Source of the DNA: Cesiribacter sp. SM1 | GTDB lineage: Bacteria > Bacteroidota > Bacteroidia > Cytophagales > Cyclobacteriaceae | DNA: 64,000 bases | Assembly (NCBI RefSeq): GCF_020178975.1 | Contig: NZ_JAHXBU010000089.1 | Span: forward strand, 1-64,000 | Direction of reading: 5' to 3' | Shown here: positions 50,175-58,744 of the stretch, one piece after another | Layout of the letters: every line of letters begins with the position of its first letter | How positions within the stretch are numbered: the stretch's first letter is position 1 | Position numbers and translations under genes: made by a program | The notes under the pieces: model-generated | The model's input: only the letters and a program-made list of their open reading frames with translations | Told to the model about the DNA's origin: nothing | Databases searched by the model: none

Positions 50175-51374
50175 ATGCAAGTCTTTACCTATAACCCCAC
50201 AAGGCCGGACTTCCAGGATCTGGCAGGCGCTTTTGCTCATAAAACCGATCGTGAACTAAGGCAGGCTTACCTGCTCTACAGGCTTATACAGAACCCGCTT
50301 CTGATGAAAACCCTGACTACTGCCGGTCAGCTGGCCGTACACCTGCACCTGCCGGTAAAAAACCTCATCAAACATACCGTATACAAACAATTCTGTGGTG
50401 GGGAGTCGCTTACAGAAGTTATGGAGGTAGTAGACAAGCTGGATGATGAGCATGTATACACCGTGCTGGATTATGCAGCCGAAGCCGAAGAAACAGAAGA
50501 AGGTTTTGAACAGGCCCTCAACCATATCCTCAACAATATTGCCATAGCAAGGCATAGCCATGGCATTGGTGCTATCAGCATAAAAATGAGTGCCCTGGGC
50601 CATCGCAGCATTATGGAAAAACTGGTTATTGACCGTAATGCGCTTAGCCAGGAGGAAGAGATTTCTTATGACCTGACATGCAGAAGGCTGGACACCATTT
50701 GTGAGTATGCTGCTGACGCAAACGTATCCATATACATAGACGCAGAAGAGAGCTGGATTCAGGAACCTATCGATGCCCTTACCGAGCAAATGATGGAACG
50801 CTACAACCGCAGGCAGTGCATTGTTTTTAACACCCTGCAGATGTACCGTGCCGACCGGCTTAACTACCTGGAAGAACTGCTGGAACGGGCAAGGGAGAAA
50901 GGATTTATCTCCGGTATTAAGCTGGTGCGGGGTGCCTATTGGGAAAAGGAAAGAGACCGGGCCCATGCTATGCGCTATGCTTCGCCTGTATATCCTACCA
51001 AAGAGAAAACCGACGAAAGCTTTAATAAAGCAGTGGTGATGTGCCTGGAAAGGCTACCCCATCTGCACCTTTGCCTGGCAACCCATAACCAGGAGAGTAT
51101 TCAGCTGGTGGTTCGTGAAGTTAGCAGGCGCAAGCTGGAGAAACTAAGAACGCATCTGCATTTCTCCCAACTCTATGGCATGAGCGACAACCTTACTTTT
51201 GCCCTGGCCAAAGCTGGTTTCAACACCTCTAAATACCTGCCTTACGGCGAAGTAGACAAAGCGCTGCCCTACCTGATACGCAGGGCAGAAGAGAACACCG
51301 CCATTGCCGGCCAAATGAGCCGTGAGCTGCAGCTTTTACAGGAAGAACTAAAGAGACGGAAGCTTGTATCGTAG
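50175..51374 (+). CDS. Proline dehydrogenase
   Basis: A 399-residue FAD TIM-barrel enzyme that oxidises proline to pyrroline-5-carboxylate and feeds electrons to quinone. The family pattern is clear: AISIKMSALG, VSIYIDAEESWIQEPIDAL, the QMYRAD segment, GFISGIKLVRGAYWEKERDRA, LATHNQESIQLV, FSQLYGMSDN and the C-terminal YLPYGEVDKALPYLIRRAEEN with the substrate-binding Arg pair. It is a single-domain (monofunctional) form; the partner P5C dehydrogenase is not in the window. Its quinone would be menaquinone, given the men genes. Confidence 0.93.
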   Translation: MQVFTYNPTRPDFQDLAGAFAHKTDRELRQAYLLYRLIQNPLLMKTLTTAGQLAVHLHLPVKNLIKHTVYKQFCGGESLTEVMEVVDKLDDEHVYTVLDYAAEAEETEEGFEQALNHILNNIAIARHSHGIGAISIKMSALGHRSIMEKLVIDRNALSQEEEISYDLTCRRLDTICEYAADANVSIYIDAEESWIQEPIDALTEQMMERYNRRQCIVFNTLQMYRADRLNYLEELLERAREKGFISGIKLVRGAYWEKERDRAHAMRYASPVYPTKEKTDESFNKAVVMCLERLPHLHLCLATHNQESIQLVVREVSRRKLEKLRTHLHFSQLYGMSDNLTFALAKAGFNTSKYLPYGEVDKALPYLIRRAEENTAIAGQMSRELQLLQEELKRRKLVS

Positions 51375-51381
51375 CAGAATG

Positions 51382-51399
51382 CTCTTACTAAAGTAAGAG
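51382..51399. other. Palindrome downstream of proline dehydrogenase
   Basis: CTCTTACT-AA-AGTAAGAG is an 18-nt perfect palindrome 8 nt after the stop codon. Related pieces CTTACC and CTTACTAAG follow. There is no U-run directly after it, so terminator function is doubtful. Confidence 0.5.
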
Positions 51400-51544
51400 A
51401 AGACTTACCAGGGCAAGAGAGCACTTACTAAGCTTTTTAAAAATGCCTGAGAGATGAGTAGTGAATCATGGTATGAACCGGAAGTGTTTTTCAGCAATTT
51501 TCACTGGCTCATCTCTGAAATCTAACTTCTAAACCTTAATAAAA

Positions 51545-52081
51545 ATGAATACTATAAGAATAAGCAGGGTTTTCAGGTTTGATGCATCGCATGCCCTGCA
51601 AACGAGCAACGGTAGCTGCAAACCTATCCACGGCCACTCTTACGTACTAACCGTAACACTGCTGGGAGAGCCAAAAGAGCTGGCCGACGATCATAGCAAG
51701 GGCATGGTCATTAACTTCAGCGACCTTAGCAGCCTGGTAGAGGCCTTTGTGATCAAACCCTGGGAACATGCCCTGCTGCTACACCAGAATGCCCCGGCAG
51801 GGCTTATAGAAAGCTGGAAAAAGATAGATAAAAAACTCGTACTCCTGCCCTACCAGCCTACCTGCGAAAACCTGCTGCTGGACATACGCGATATTCTGCA
51901 GGAACACCTGCCCCAGGGAAACACTTTACACAGCCTGAAGCTGGCAGAATCGGAAAATGCTTTTGTGGAGTGGCATGTAAACGACAACAACCCTATAAGC
52001 TACCAGGATCCGGAAAGTAAACATGAAATAAACGGCTTTGTCCGGGACTGCTTACAGAAGGCTAATGCTGCCGATTGGTAA
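51545..52081 (+). CDS. 6-Pyruvoyl tetrahydropterin synthase/QueD family protein
   Basis: A 178-residue T-fold enzyme. Zinc ligands His16 (FRFDASHAL), His29 and His31 (KPIHGHSY) and the catalytic-type Cys25 (GSCKPIHGH) are present, as is a C-terminal LAESENAFVEW motif. With Cys and this spacing it is closer to QueD (6-carboxytetrahydropterin synthase, queuosine path) than to the eukaryotic synthase. It is about 40 residues longer than E. coli QueD, with extra sequence in the middle and at the C-terminus. No other queuosine gene is near. Confidence 0.85.
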   Translation: MNTIRISRVFRFDASHALQTSNGSCKPIHGHSYVLTVTLLGEPKELADDHSKGMVINFSDLSSLVEAFVIKPWEHALLLHQNAPAGLIESWKKIDKKLVLLPYQPTCENLLLDIRDILQEHLPQGNTLHSLKLAESENAFVEWHVNDNNPISYQDPESKHEINGFVRDCLQKANAADW

Positions 52082-52121
52082 AGACTCTAAAATTCTCTTC
52101 ATATATGGTAACATCATTAAG

Positions 52122-52147
52122 CCCCGGGTAGTAATCCGGGGTTTTTT
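52122..52147 (+). terminator. Terminator of the QueD-like gene
   Basis: CCCCGG (52122-52127), 8-nt loop, CCGGGG (52136-52141), then TTTTTT. It is 40 nt after the stop. Confidence 0.9.
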
Positions 52148-52293
52148 ATTGTCTGCTAACAGCTAAAACTGCCCAGGGCAAAATATAAAGCCCGGAATCC
52201 TTACTCCTAAGGGCAAAATAACATGCTTGTGAACAGGGGTATCAGTTTTGCCCCATCTCTGAAACGGCCACTCTTAACTATCCACAGGCACTC

Positions 52294-53277
52294 CTAATAA
52301 TGATTTTCTTTAAGCGATGGATCCCTTAACAGGTAACGTAAAGAGAAGTTACCAATGTAGCTATCGCGACCTGAAGAACTCCTTCTATTGATACCATGAA
52401 AATATCCATTATCATTTGTTAACATAAATCGCAGGCGCTCTGTCTGTAACCCAACATGAATACCTGCATTATTCACTCCCCATATAAACTGTTTGTACCT
52501 AAAGTTCAAATTATATGCTTCCACGTATCTGCTAAACAGAGATTCCTCAGAATATCTGAAACGATCAGTAAGCAGGATGACTACCTGTGGTGTAATAGAA
52601 AAATCAGATTCGCTACTCCTCTGAAAAGTATAGCCTGCCTGAAGGCGGGAAGTAAAATAATAGGGAAGATTAGCGTTGGTTACAAGTATTGTGTCTCCAT
52701 GAGACAATATTTCGCCTTTAGAATTGGTGTAACCAAAACCATTGAACGAATAGCCAATATAGTATTTAGGAGTATTCCATAAAAGGCCAAATTGGCTGGC
52801 AACACCTTTGACACGAAGAGTGGCTGCCGCGGTTTGAGGCTCCTCACTTACTAAATTTCGCTCAAAGTATTGTACACTGATAGAAGGAGAAAGAGTATAT
52901 TTCCCCTTTATGGATATTTTGGGTGCCACCGCAAGAGTAACATGATATGATTGTACCACTTCCTCTTGATTGCTAGGCTGCTGAAAAGTCCTGAAAAATT
53001 TATGCCCCCCCACAGTAAGGCCAACTCCACTTCGTATGCCCGGTATAAACTGATCATATGACAAATCCGATGTATAGAGGCTCGATTCTCTATATGATAT
53101 AACTCTTTCCCAAAAGTAAGAACTGTTTAAGCTTAGCCGTGGTACACCAGCCTCACCGGCAAAAGAGCCATTAAACTGCATGGGCAATGCTCCCAATGGA
53201 GGATGAACCTGTGCATTGCAGACTAGAGACAATAGAATTCCACACCAGATAAATCCGGCCTTGATGACGTTTCGCAT
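52294..53277 (-). CDS. PorP/SprF-like outer-membrane protein
   Basis: A 327-residue exported protein with a signal peptide (GFIWCGILLSLVCNAQ). The early segment LPMQFNGSFAGEAGVPRLSL resembles the conserved NPAFAG block of the PorP/SprF family, which are outer-membrane barrels linked to type IX secretion and gliding. The rest alternates hydrophobic and polar residues as beta strands and ends LRYLLRDPS. In Bacteroidota, PorP/SprF genes often accompany a secreted adhesin; here it follows a sigma/anti-sigma pair instead. The match is by pattern and moderate. It is 14 bp after the anti-sigma-like gene. Confidence 0.65.
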   Translation of the reverse strand: MRNVIKAGFIWCGILLSLVCNAQVHPPLGALPMQFNGSFAGEAGVPRLSLNSSYFWERVISYRESSLYTSDLSYDQFIPGIRSGVGLTVGGHKFFRTFQQPSNQEEVVQSYHVTLAVAPKISIKGKYTLSPSISVQYFERNLVSEEPQTAAATLRVKGVASQFGLLWNTPKYYIGYSFNGFGYTNSKGEILSHGDTILVTNANLPYYFTSRLQAGYTFQRSSESDFSITPQVVILLTDRFRYSEESLFSRYVEAYNLNFRYKQFIWGVNNAGIHVGLQTERLRFMLTNDNGYFHGINRRSSSGRDSYIGNFSLRYLLRDPSLKENHY

Positions 53278-53291
53278 ATCGTGAATTGATT

Positions 53292-54044
53292 TTAAAAATT
53301 CTGCGTATCAAGGGGCACCACATAAGGGCGGTTCCCCTTAATAAATTCATTCGCTTTCTTTTGTTGCAGCGCCTTTTCTTTCATTCTTCTGATCTGACGC
53401 TCCTTTTTCCGGCTGTACTCTTTTGTAGGATGTAGCCGGGCGGGACTTTCCCTGCTTTCCATCACAGCTGGTACAGCCGTTTTAAGGAAAGAATCCTTTG
53501 TTTCTGGCATACCACCTAATGTGTGTGGCAGCGCTGCCAGTCTATCTGAAACAGCTACCGGTGGTGCAACCACAACTATTTGCTGCTCTGCTGGCCGCTG
53601 AAGAGCCAGATTAGACGGAATGGCAGGCGCGCCAGCGTTTACCTCTGCCTCCAATGCTTTTTCGTCAGCAGGTGCTGCCTCTGTTAACGGGGATTCCGGT
53701 AATGGCCTCTTAATGAAATAGGTAACATGCTCATCCTCCCCTGCAGGAATAAAGCTTAACAAAGAAGCTACGAGGAGGAGTAGAAAACCGGCTGCCGGAC
53801 CTGTAACGGGAAATGGCTTTTTCACTTTTCGAAGCAGCTTATCTTCCAGAACATCTGTGGCATAGAATTCCTGCACCACGAAGCTATCCTTCCATAGTTC
53901 AAGCTCGGCCTGCAGTTGATGATCAGTAGAAAGAGCTTTTTTGAGCATGGCGGCCCTTTCTTCTGTAAGATTACCCTCCAGGTAATCAAACAGGAGAAGA
54001 TCTCTACTTTCTTCGTTCATTTCGTAAGTAGTTGGCTCTTTCAT
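53292..54044 (-). CDS. Anti-sigma factor-like membrane protein
   Basis: A 250-residue protein. The N-terminal cytoplasmic part (about 85 residues, LLLFDYLEGNLTEERAAMLKKAL) has the zinc-less anti-sigma-type helical pattern. One TM segment (GPAAGFLLLLVASLLSFIPAG) follows, then a Pro/Ala-rich periplasmic stretch and a very basic end (KEYSRKKERQIRRMKEKALQQKK). It overlaps the ECF sigma gene by 4 nt, which supports pairing as its anti-sigma. The family domain could not be confirmed by eye. The C-terminal basic helix is unusual. Confidence 0.68.
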   Translation of the reverse strand: MKEPTTYEMNEESRDLLLFDYLEGNLTEERAAMLKKALSTDHQLQAELELWKDSFVVQEFYATDVLEDKLLRKVKKPFPVTGPAAGFLLLLVASLLSFIPAGEDEHVTYFIKRPLPESPLTEAAPADEKALEAEVNAGAPAIPSNLALQRPAEQQIVVVAPPVAVSDRLAALPHTLGGMPETKDSFLKTAVPAVMESRESPARLHPTKEYSRKKERQIRRMKEKALQQKKANEFIKGNRPYVVPLDTQNF

Positions 54045-54526
54045 ACCTTTTCCAGTTTCAGGAATGTTTCTTTTACACGCTGCCTGGCCCTGAACAGGTA
54101 TACCTTAACTTGCGATTCGTTCAATTCCAGTATCTCTCCAATTTCTTTATACTCATAGCCCTCCAGGTCCCGTAGCAGTAAAACCGACTTCTGAACGGGG
54201 GGCAGCTCATTGAGGATCTTTTCCAGCATCTCCCGGGTATCAAAAGCATGCTGCTGATATACAGCAGGCACCTTCTGCCCTTCCCGGAGTTCTACCTTTC
54301 TGGAAGTTAGCTTCAGGTAGTTGATCATGGCATGATGAGCCACAGAAAATAACCAGGCTTTTATTTTTAATGGATTTACCGAATCCCGGTTTTGCCAAAG
54401 CTTCAAATAACAATCCTGCACCAGGTCATTCACGGCCTCTTCGTCTCTTAAAGATTTATAGAGGAAGCGAAATATATTTTTGGTATACTCCTTTACTGCC
54501 TGGTTGTATTGCTGTACTGAAATCAT
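54041..54526 (-). CDS. ECF-type RNA polymerase sigma factor
   Basis: A 161-residue sigma-70 family protein of the ECF group. The sigma2 region shows FRFLYKSLRDEEAVNDLVQDCYLKLWQNR with the DLVQDxxxxxW motif, then IKAWLFSVAHHAMINYLK. The sigma4 region shows LPPVQKSVLLLRDLEGYEYKEIGEILELNESQVKVYLFRARQ. It would direct expression of its own operon with the anti-sigma-like and PorP-like genes. The trigger is unknown. Confidence 0.93.
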   Translation of the reverse strand: MISVQQYNQAVKEYTKNIFRFLYKSLRDEEAVNDLVQDCYLKLWQNRDSVNPLKIKAWLFSVAHHAMINYLKLTSRKVELREGQKVPAVYQQHAFDTREMLEKILNELPPVQKSVLLLRDLEGYEYKEIGEILELNESQVKVYLFRARQRVKETFLKLEKV

Positions 54527-54681
54527 TCCCTGATTAGGCCCCTGCTGCTGATCTGGCCGTATGACAATCCTGAAGCCTGAAAGTTACAGGTAAATAAAAA
54601 TATATTTTTGTTAAACATCTTCTGTTCATCTACAGCATGCTACAGCTCATCCCCTTGTGTTTAGCCGCCTGCAGGTAGCTG

Positions 54682-54719
54682 AAAAAAACTAAACCCGCCG
54701 GCTACCACACCGGCGGGTT
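54682..54719 (-). terminator. Terminator of the nos operon
   Basis: ACCCGCCGG/CCGGCGGGT (54693-54701 with 54710-54718), 8-nt loop, followed on the minus strand by TTAGTTTTTTT. It is about 40 nt after the nosY stop. Confidence 0.9.
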
Positions 54720-54759
54720 CTCCCTTAAACTACCACTTGCTTATAGCTTCTAAGCCAAA

Positions 54760-55542
54760 CTATAAGTCTTTCCGGATAAAGATCCGTTTAGCTAACATCA
54801 GGGGCAGTACAGCCCAGGCCAGCATGAGCAGGCAGGCATACAGCACACCGGTGAAGTTGCTAAAAAGGTTTTTATACAAAGCGCCGGTATACCCCATAAG
54901 CGCAGATACATCTATTTGCAGCAGTACCAGCACCCGCCCCAGGTCTATGGGATTGAGCGAAAGCATGGCCAGTGAGAATTTATCGAGCGGATAGTCGCTG
55001 AAGTAAAACAGCACCATCATCACCAGCCCATCGTACAGCAGGCTGAAGTAGAACCAGAGCAGCAGTGCCAGGCCTATGCCCTTGGCTTTATCGCTGGTGA
55101 GTACCGAAGCCAGAAATGCCAGGGCCACAAAGATAAAAGTGAGGAAAAGGCCGGCGGTGATCAGGTAAATTCCTGCAGCACCACTCCTGATGGCACCGCC
55201 ACCGAACAACAGCAGGGGCACTCCTACGCCTGTCAAAAAGGCTGTAGCCAGTGAAATTGCCACGCCAAGGTACTCGCTGTAAAAGATCTTTTGCCGGTTA
55301 ATTGGCTGCGCTACCAGCAGCTCAATAAACTCCTGTGAATTGTAAAAGTGTATGGTGGCAAATATAATACTGATAAGCGGCACCACCAGCAGCACTACGT
55401 TCAGCAGGCTAAGCACTGCTTTGGCAGGGTCGTTCTCCAGCTGAAACATCCCAAGCGACATAATCAGCAGAAATATGGTATAGCCCAGAACAATACGATT
55501 GCGCAGAATGTCGTAAAGCACGTATTTGATAACCTTATCCAT
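54760..55542 (-). CDS. nosY: Nitrous oxide reductase ABC transporter permease
   Basis: A 260-residue membrane protein with six predicted TM segments (for example VLGYTIFLLIMSLGMFQL, VVLLVVPLISIIFATIHFY, GIYLITAGLFLTFIFVALAFL, IGLALLLWFYFSLLYDGLVMM). It has the GEFIELLVAQP-like stretch QEFIELLVAQPINRQKIFYS between TM2 and TM3, typical of NosY. With NosF and NosD it forms the complex that matures the copper CuZ site of NosZ and may move a sulfur species. It is the last gene of the cluster, 1 bp after nosF. Confidence 0.93.
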   Translation of the reverse strand: MDKVIKYVLYDILRNRIVLGYTIFLLIMSLGMFQLENDPAKAVLSLLNVVLLVVPLISIIFATIHFYNSQEFIELLVAQPINRQKIFYSEYLGVAISLATAFLTGVGVPLLLFGGGAIRSGAAGIYLITAGLFLTFIFVALAFLASVLTSDKAKGIGLALLLWFYFSLLYDGLVMMVLFYFSDYPLDKFSLAMLSLNPIDLGRVLVLLQIDVSALMGYTGALYKNLFSNFTGVLYACLLMLAWAVLPLMLAKRIFIRKDL

Positions 55543-55543
55543 A

Positions 55544-56245
55544 TCAGTAGGTGATTAATTTGGCAATGGCTTTGCCCAGGCGGGCTTCGCCGGTTTCTTC
55601 TTTGATTGCGGCAATGCTGCGGTAAAAGCAGAGCCTGCCATCCATCATGCAGAGGATATCGTCAGCTACCTCTTCTATTTCACTCATGATGTGAGAGCTG
55701 ATGAGGATGAGTTTGTCCCGCTTCTTCTCCTTCAGGATCTTGGCTTTGAGAATCTCGGAGGAAAGCGGGTCGAGGCCTGCTGTTGGTTCATCGAGAATGA
55801 GCAGATCGGGCTGGAACAAAAAGGCCAGTGAAGCGCTTACTTTCTGCTTCATGCCACCTGAAAGAGATCCAAGGCGCTTATCGTACATCTTTTGAATGTT
55901 GTAGAGGCCAATAAGCTCTTCATCCAGCTCTGATACATCCTTGCGAATGTCTTTCATCATATCGAAAAGCTGGCGCACCTTCATGTTTTCGGGAAAGTGG
56001 CTGATCTGGGGCATGTACCCAATCTTGCGGCGGTACTCCCACTGTTTCAGCACCAGTTCATCATCTACATATACTTCGCCGCTGTCGGGCTGCACAATGC
56101 CCAGCAGGCATTTAATGGTAGTGGTTTTACCAGAGCCATTTGGCCCTATGATGGATACTACCTGCCCCCGCTCAAACTCTACCGAAAGGTTGTTGAGCAC
56201 CTGCAGTTTACCGTATCTTTTATTTAAATTCTTTATAGAGATCAT
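55544..56245 (-). CDS. nosF: Nitrous oxide reductase maturation ABC ATPase
   Basis: The ATPase of the NosDFY complex, 233 residues from ATG 56245. Walker A is IGPNGSGKTTTIKC, the signature is LGSLSGGMKQKVSA, Walker B is LLILDEPTAGLD, and H-loop ISSHIMSEIEEV is present. The open frame reaches 56278, but the family starts MISIKNLNKRYGKLQVL. It is one base from nosY and follows nosD, as in nos clusters elsewhere. Confidence 0.94.
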   Translation of the reverse strand: MISIKNLNKRYGKLQVLNNLSVEFERGQVVSIIGPNGSGKTTTIKCLLGIVQPDSGEVYVDDELVLKQWEYRRKIGYMPQISHFPENMKVRQLFDMMKDIRKDVSELDEELIGLYNIQKMYDKRLGSLSGGMKQKVSASLAFLFQPDLLILDEPTAGLDPLSSEILKAKILKEKKRDKLILISSHIMSEIEEVADDILCMMDGRLCFYRSIAAIKEETGEARLGKAIAKLITY

Positions 56246-56346
56246 GTTAGTCAGTGTTAGAGGTTTTCTGTAGGACACCTATCCTATTTGTGCGAATGGA
56301 AACCATAGATGCAGATATAGTACTTTTGCCCTAGAGCGCAGCTGTT

Positions 56347-57600
56347 TTATAGCCTCACCATCGATGGCTGTTCATCCAGCAACTTTTCAGGTGTAAAGGC
56401 CGGAAAAACTTTTTCCACTGCATCCATCAGGTCCACGATAAAACTTCTCATGAACATAATGGAAGATGGTACTTTTTCCACCACCATGGAGTAGAGGCTA
56501 ACGGGGCGGTAAGGCACGTCGCCTACCTTGTTCTTATCCAGGTCATAGCCCGCATACTTATCCCAGTAGTTACCAGAAAAGTGGTTATGCTGGCTATTGC
56601 CATTAGTGGCAATATCAAAGGTATTTCCTATGAAATTGTTAAGCCTGAAAGTATCTTCCTCGCAGCTGGAGAGCAGGCGTACTGCCCAGCCATTCCCGTT
56701 AAATTCGTTATCACTGATGCTTAGTTTGGAGGAACCTTCCATATAGATACCGGTGGTATTCCGGGTAAATTCATTATGGGCAATGGTGCTTCTGCTAATC
56801 TCCTTTAGCAACAGGCCGTAGGCAGCACTTCCCCAGTTTTGCTCAAAGCGGTTATGCTCCATAATAATGTTCTTGGTGTACATTACCGCAACGCCCGCCC
56901 CGTTTTTCCGGAAGGTGTTGTGCCGGTAGGTATTTCCATCGGAGAACATAAAGTGCAGGCCGTAGCGCAGGTTATGCTCACTAAGGTTATTGGTGGCGCG
57001 GCTTTGCTTTACAAACTCCAGGTAAATGCCATCCCGATGTCCGGAAACCTTATTTCCCTCTATGCTGGCATAGTCGCAGTACCAGAGGTGTATAGCATTG
57101 CCCGAAGAGGTTTCGGTTTTGCCCTGCCCCCTGATTACATTATTACGAATGGTACAGCTATCGGACCTTTGCAGGTAAATACCGAAGTATGCATTTTCTA
57201 TGGTATTATCTTCAAGCGTTACCCACCTGCTTTCCACTACCTTAATGGCAGCATGGTCTTTCAGATGGCTCACTTGTACATTTTTAAAGGTGATACCCTT
57301 TACTACTACCCTGCTGCTGGTAATAGTCAGGATCTGCCCTTTTAGTGCGCCATCCACTACCGGGTTATTGATACCCACCAGGCTAATGGGTTTATCGATT
57401 GTGATATCAGTTTCCTGGTAAAGTCCCTGCTGCACCAGCACCCTATCGCCTGGTTGTGCAGCGGCAACCGCGGCAGCAATGGTTTTGTAGCGGCTGTTTG
57501 GTCCTACCTTCAGGTCTGCGGCCAGGGCTGATGATACAAAGACCAGCCACAGCAGCATCCAGCCAACAAACAGGAAGATAAATTTAGAATTGCTTTTCAT
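56347..57600 (-). CDS. nosD: Nitrous oxide reductase maturation protein NosD
   Basis: A 417-residue exported protein. A signal peptide (FIFLFVGWMLLWLVFVSSALA) is followed by a right-handed beta helix of about 12 coils with CASH-type repeats (LEDNTIENAYFGIYLQRSDSC, GNKVSGHRDGIYLE, HNRFEQNWGSAAYGLLLKE). The late motif HFSGNYWDKYAGYDLDKNKVGDVPY is the recognisable NosD end. It binds and delivers copper for the CuZ centre of NosZ in the periplasm. The start overlaps the NosL fusion by 17 nt. Confidence 0.94.
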   Translation of the reverse strand: MKSNSKFIFLFVGWMLLWLVFVSSALAADLKVGPNSRYKTIAAAVAAAQPGDRVLVQQGLYQETDITIDKPISLVGINNPVVDGALKGQILTITSSRVVVKGITFKNVQVSHLKDHAAIKVVESRWVTLEDNTIENAYFGIYLQRSDSCTIRNNVIRGQGKTETSSGNAIHLWYCDYASIEGNKVSGHRDGIYLEFVKQSRATNNLSEHNLRYGLHFMFSDGNTYRHNTFRKNGAGVAVMYTKNIIMEHNRFEQNWGSAAYGLLLKEISRSTIAHNEFTRNTTGIYMEGSSKLSISDNEFNGNGWAVRLLSSCEEDTFRLNNFIGNTFDIATNGNSQHNHFSGNYWDKYAGYDLDKNKVGDVPYRPVSLYSMVVEKVPSSIMFMRSFIVDLMDAVEKVFPAFTPEKLLDEQPSMVRL

Positions 57601-58651
57601 GGCTCTTTACAGCTTGCAGTACTTCAGACCAGTTGAGTAACCTGCCTTCGTAGGTTTGCTGAAAGTCCCTGGCTACTTCTGGTGTTGCTACCGCTGTTAG
57701 AAACATACCCATTGGGCTGGGCAGCTTTTCGCTTTGCAGGTAAAGCGACTGCTCTGCCGGCAGCAGGGTTTCGGGCTGATTAAAGTCTGTTACCAGCAGC
57801 ATGGCTACTTTTTCCTGCATACCCTCCTGTTGCTGCAGGTAATCTGCCATACATTCTATAGAATCAAAGAAAAAAGCCTTGCCGGTTTTGGTAACAATCT
57901 CTGCTCCATAGCGAGGGTCGCTGATGGTCATTTTACAATGCTCACAGCCAACCTGGCCGTAGGCAATAGGCTGCGGCTCGGGGCTGCAGCCGGTAAGGCT
58001 AATCAAACCAAACAGAAAGCCCAGGCCAATGCCGAAGGAAAAGCGTCTGGCAGTACTGGAAGGATTGAGATTAAGTTTCTTTCCGGAAAAGAATTCTATA
58101 TAAACGGCAAAGCCGGCTAAAATCATAGGGATGGCCAGGCCCAGGCTACCCATGGCAGGTAAAGAAAGGGCATGGAAGTTAAGCAGTTGCCTGGGTCCTA
58201 TCAGGGGCGGGATGTAAGTCATGCCTGGTATTTTGATAGGCGCATTCGGATCGAGGTTGGTGCCAAAATCTACCAGCCAGAGGTAGAAGTCTACAAGCCC
58301 GGCAGTACCGGCAATGGCCAGCAGCCCAAGCCAGCCAGCAACAAGGTATTTGTTTCTGAACAGGGCTGCCAGCAGTCCAAATACCATTAATACATAAACT
58401 ACAATGGGCATAATTTCCAGCTCTTTGAAAGAGGAAGCCTCTATGGGCTTCATGCCGATGTAGTGGTTCAGAATGTTAAAGTTTTGCAGGGTAAATTCTG
58501 TATTACCTGCAATTTTGTTTACCCAGATATGCATTTCCAGGCCTTCAGGATACTGAGGGGCCTGCAGATAGATCTTCCACATGGGGAAGAAGAAGAGCAG
58601 ACTCATAGACAGCGCCCCCAGCAGTACTAAGATTCTTGAATATTGACTCAT
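57584..58651 (-). CDS. Fusion of a membrane protein with NosL copper chaperone
   Basis: 355 residues. The first 190 hold about four TM segments (ILVLLGALSMSLLFFFPMW, IVVYVLMVFGLLAALF, LGLLAIAGTAGLVDFYLWL, LGLAIPMILAGFAVYIEFF) with a periplasmic loop. Then comes FGIGLGFLFGLISLTGC, a segment with an internal lipobox (Cys222). A NosL domain follows with CEHCKMTISDPRYGAEIV (Cys236, Cys239, Met241) and FFFDSIECMADYL. NosL is normally a separate lipoprotein that carries copper to NosZ. The membrane half resembles the nosB-like membrane protein of clade II nos clusters, an inference. The internal lipobox looks like the old NosL signal. Confidence 0.82.
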   Translation of the reverse strand: MSQYSRILVLLGALSMSLLFFFPMWKIYLQAPQYPEGLEMHIWVNKIAGNTEFTLQNFNILNHYIGMKPIEASSFKELEIMPIVVYVLMVFGLLAALFRNKYLVAGWLGLLAIAGTAGLVDFYLWLVDFGTNLDPNAPIKIPGMTYIPPLIGPRQLLNFHALSLPAMGSLGLAIPMILAGFAVYIEFFSGKKLNLNPSSTARRFSFGIGLGFLFGLISLTGCSPEPQPIAYGQVGCEHCKMTISDPRYGAEIVTKTGKAFFFDSIECMADYLQQQEGMQEKVAMLLVTDFNQPETLLPAEQSLYLQSEKLPSPMGMFLTAVATPEVARDFQQTYEGRLLNWSEVLQAVKSHEKQF

Positions 58652-58744
58652 GGCGCTTAAGTTTAAGTGGTAAATAGAAAGGGAGAGTAAATTGGCAGGA
58701 GCGGCGGTTAAACCGCCCCTGCCATTTTTGTGCTTAAGTTGCCG

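Noticed and set aside
50256-50966. 236-codon frame antisense to proline dehydrogenase
   Set aside because: Mirror of a certain gene; composition not protein-like.
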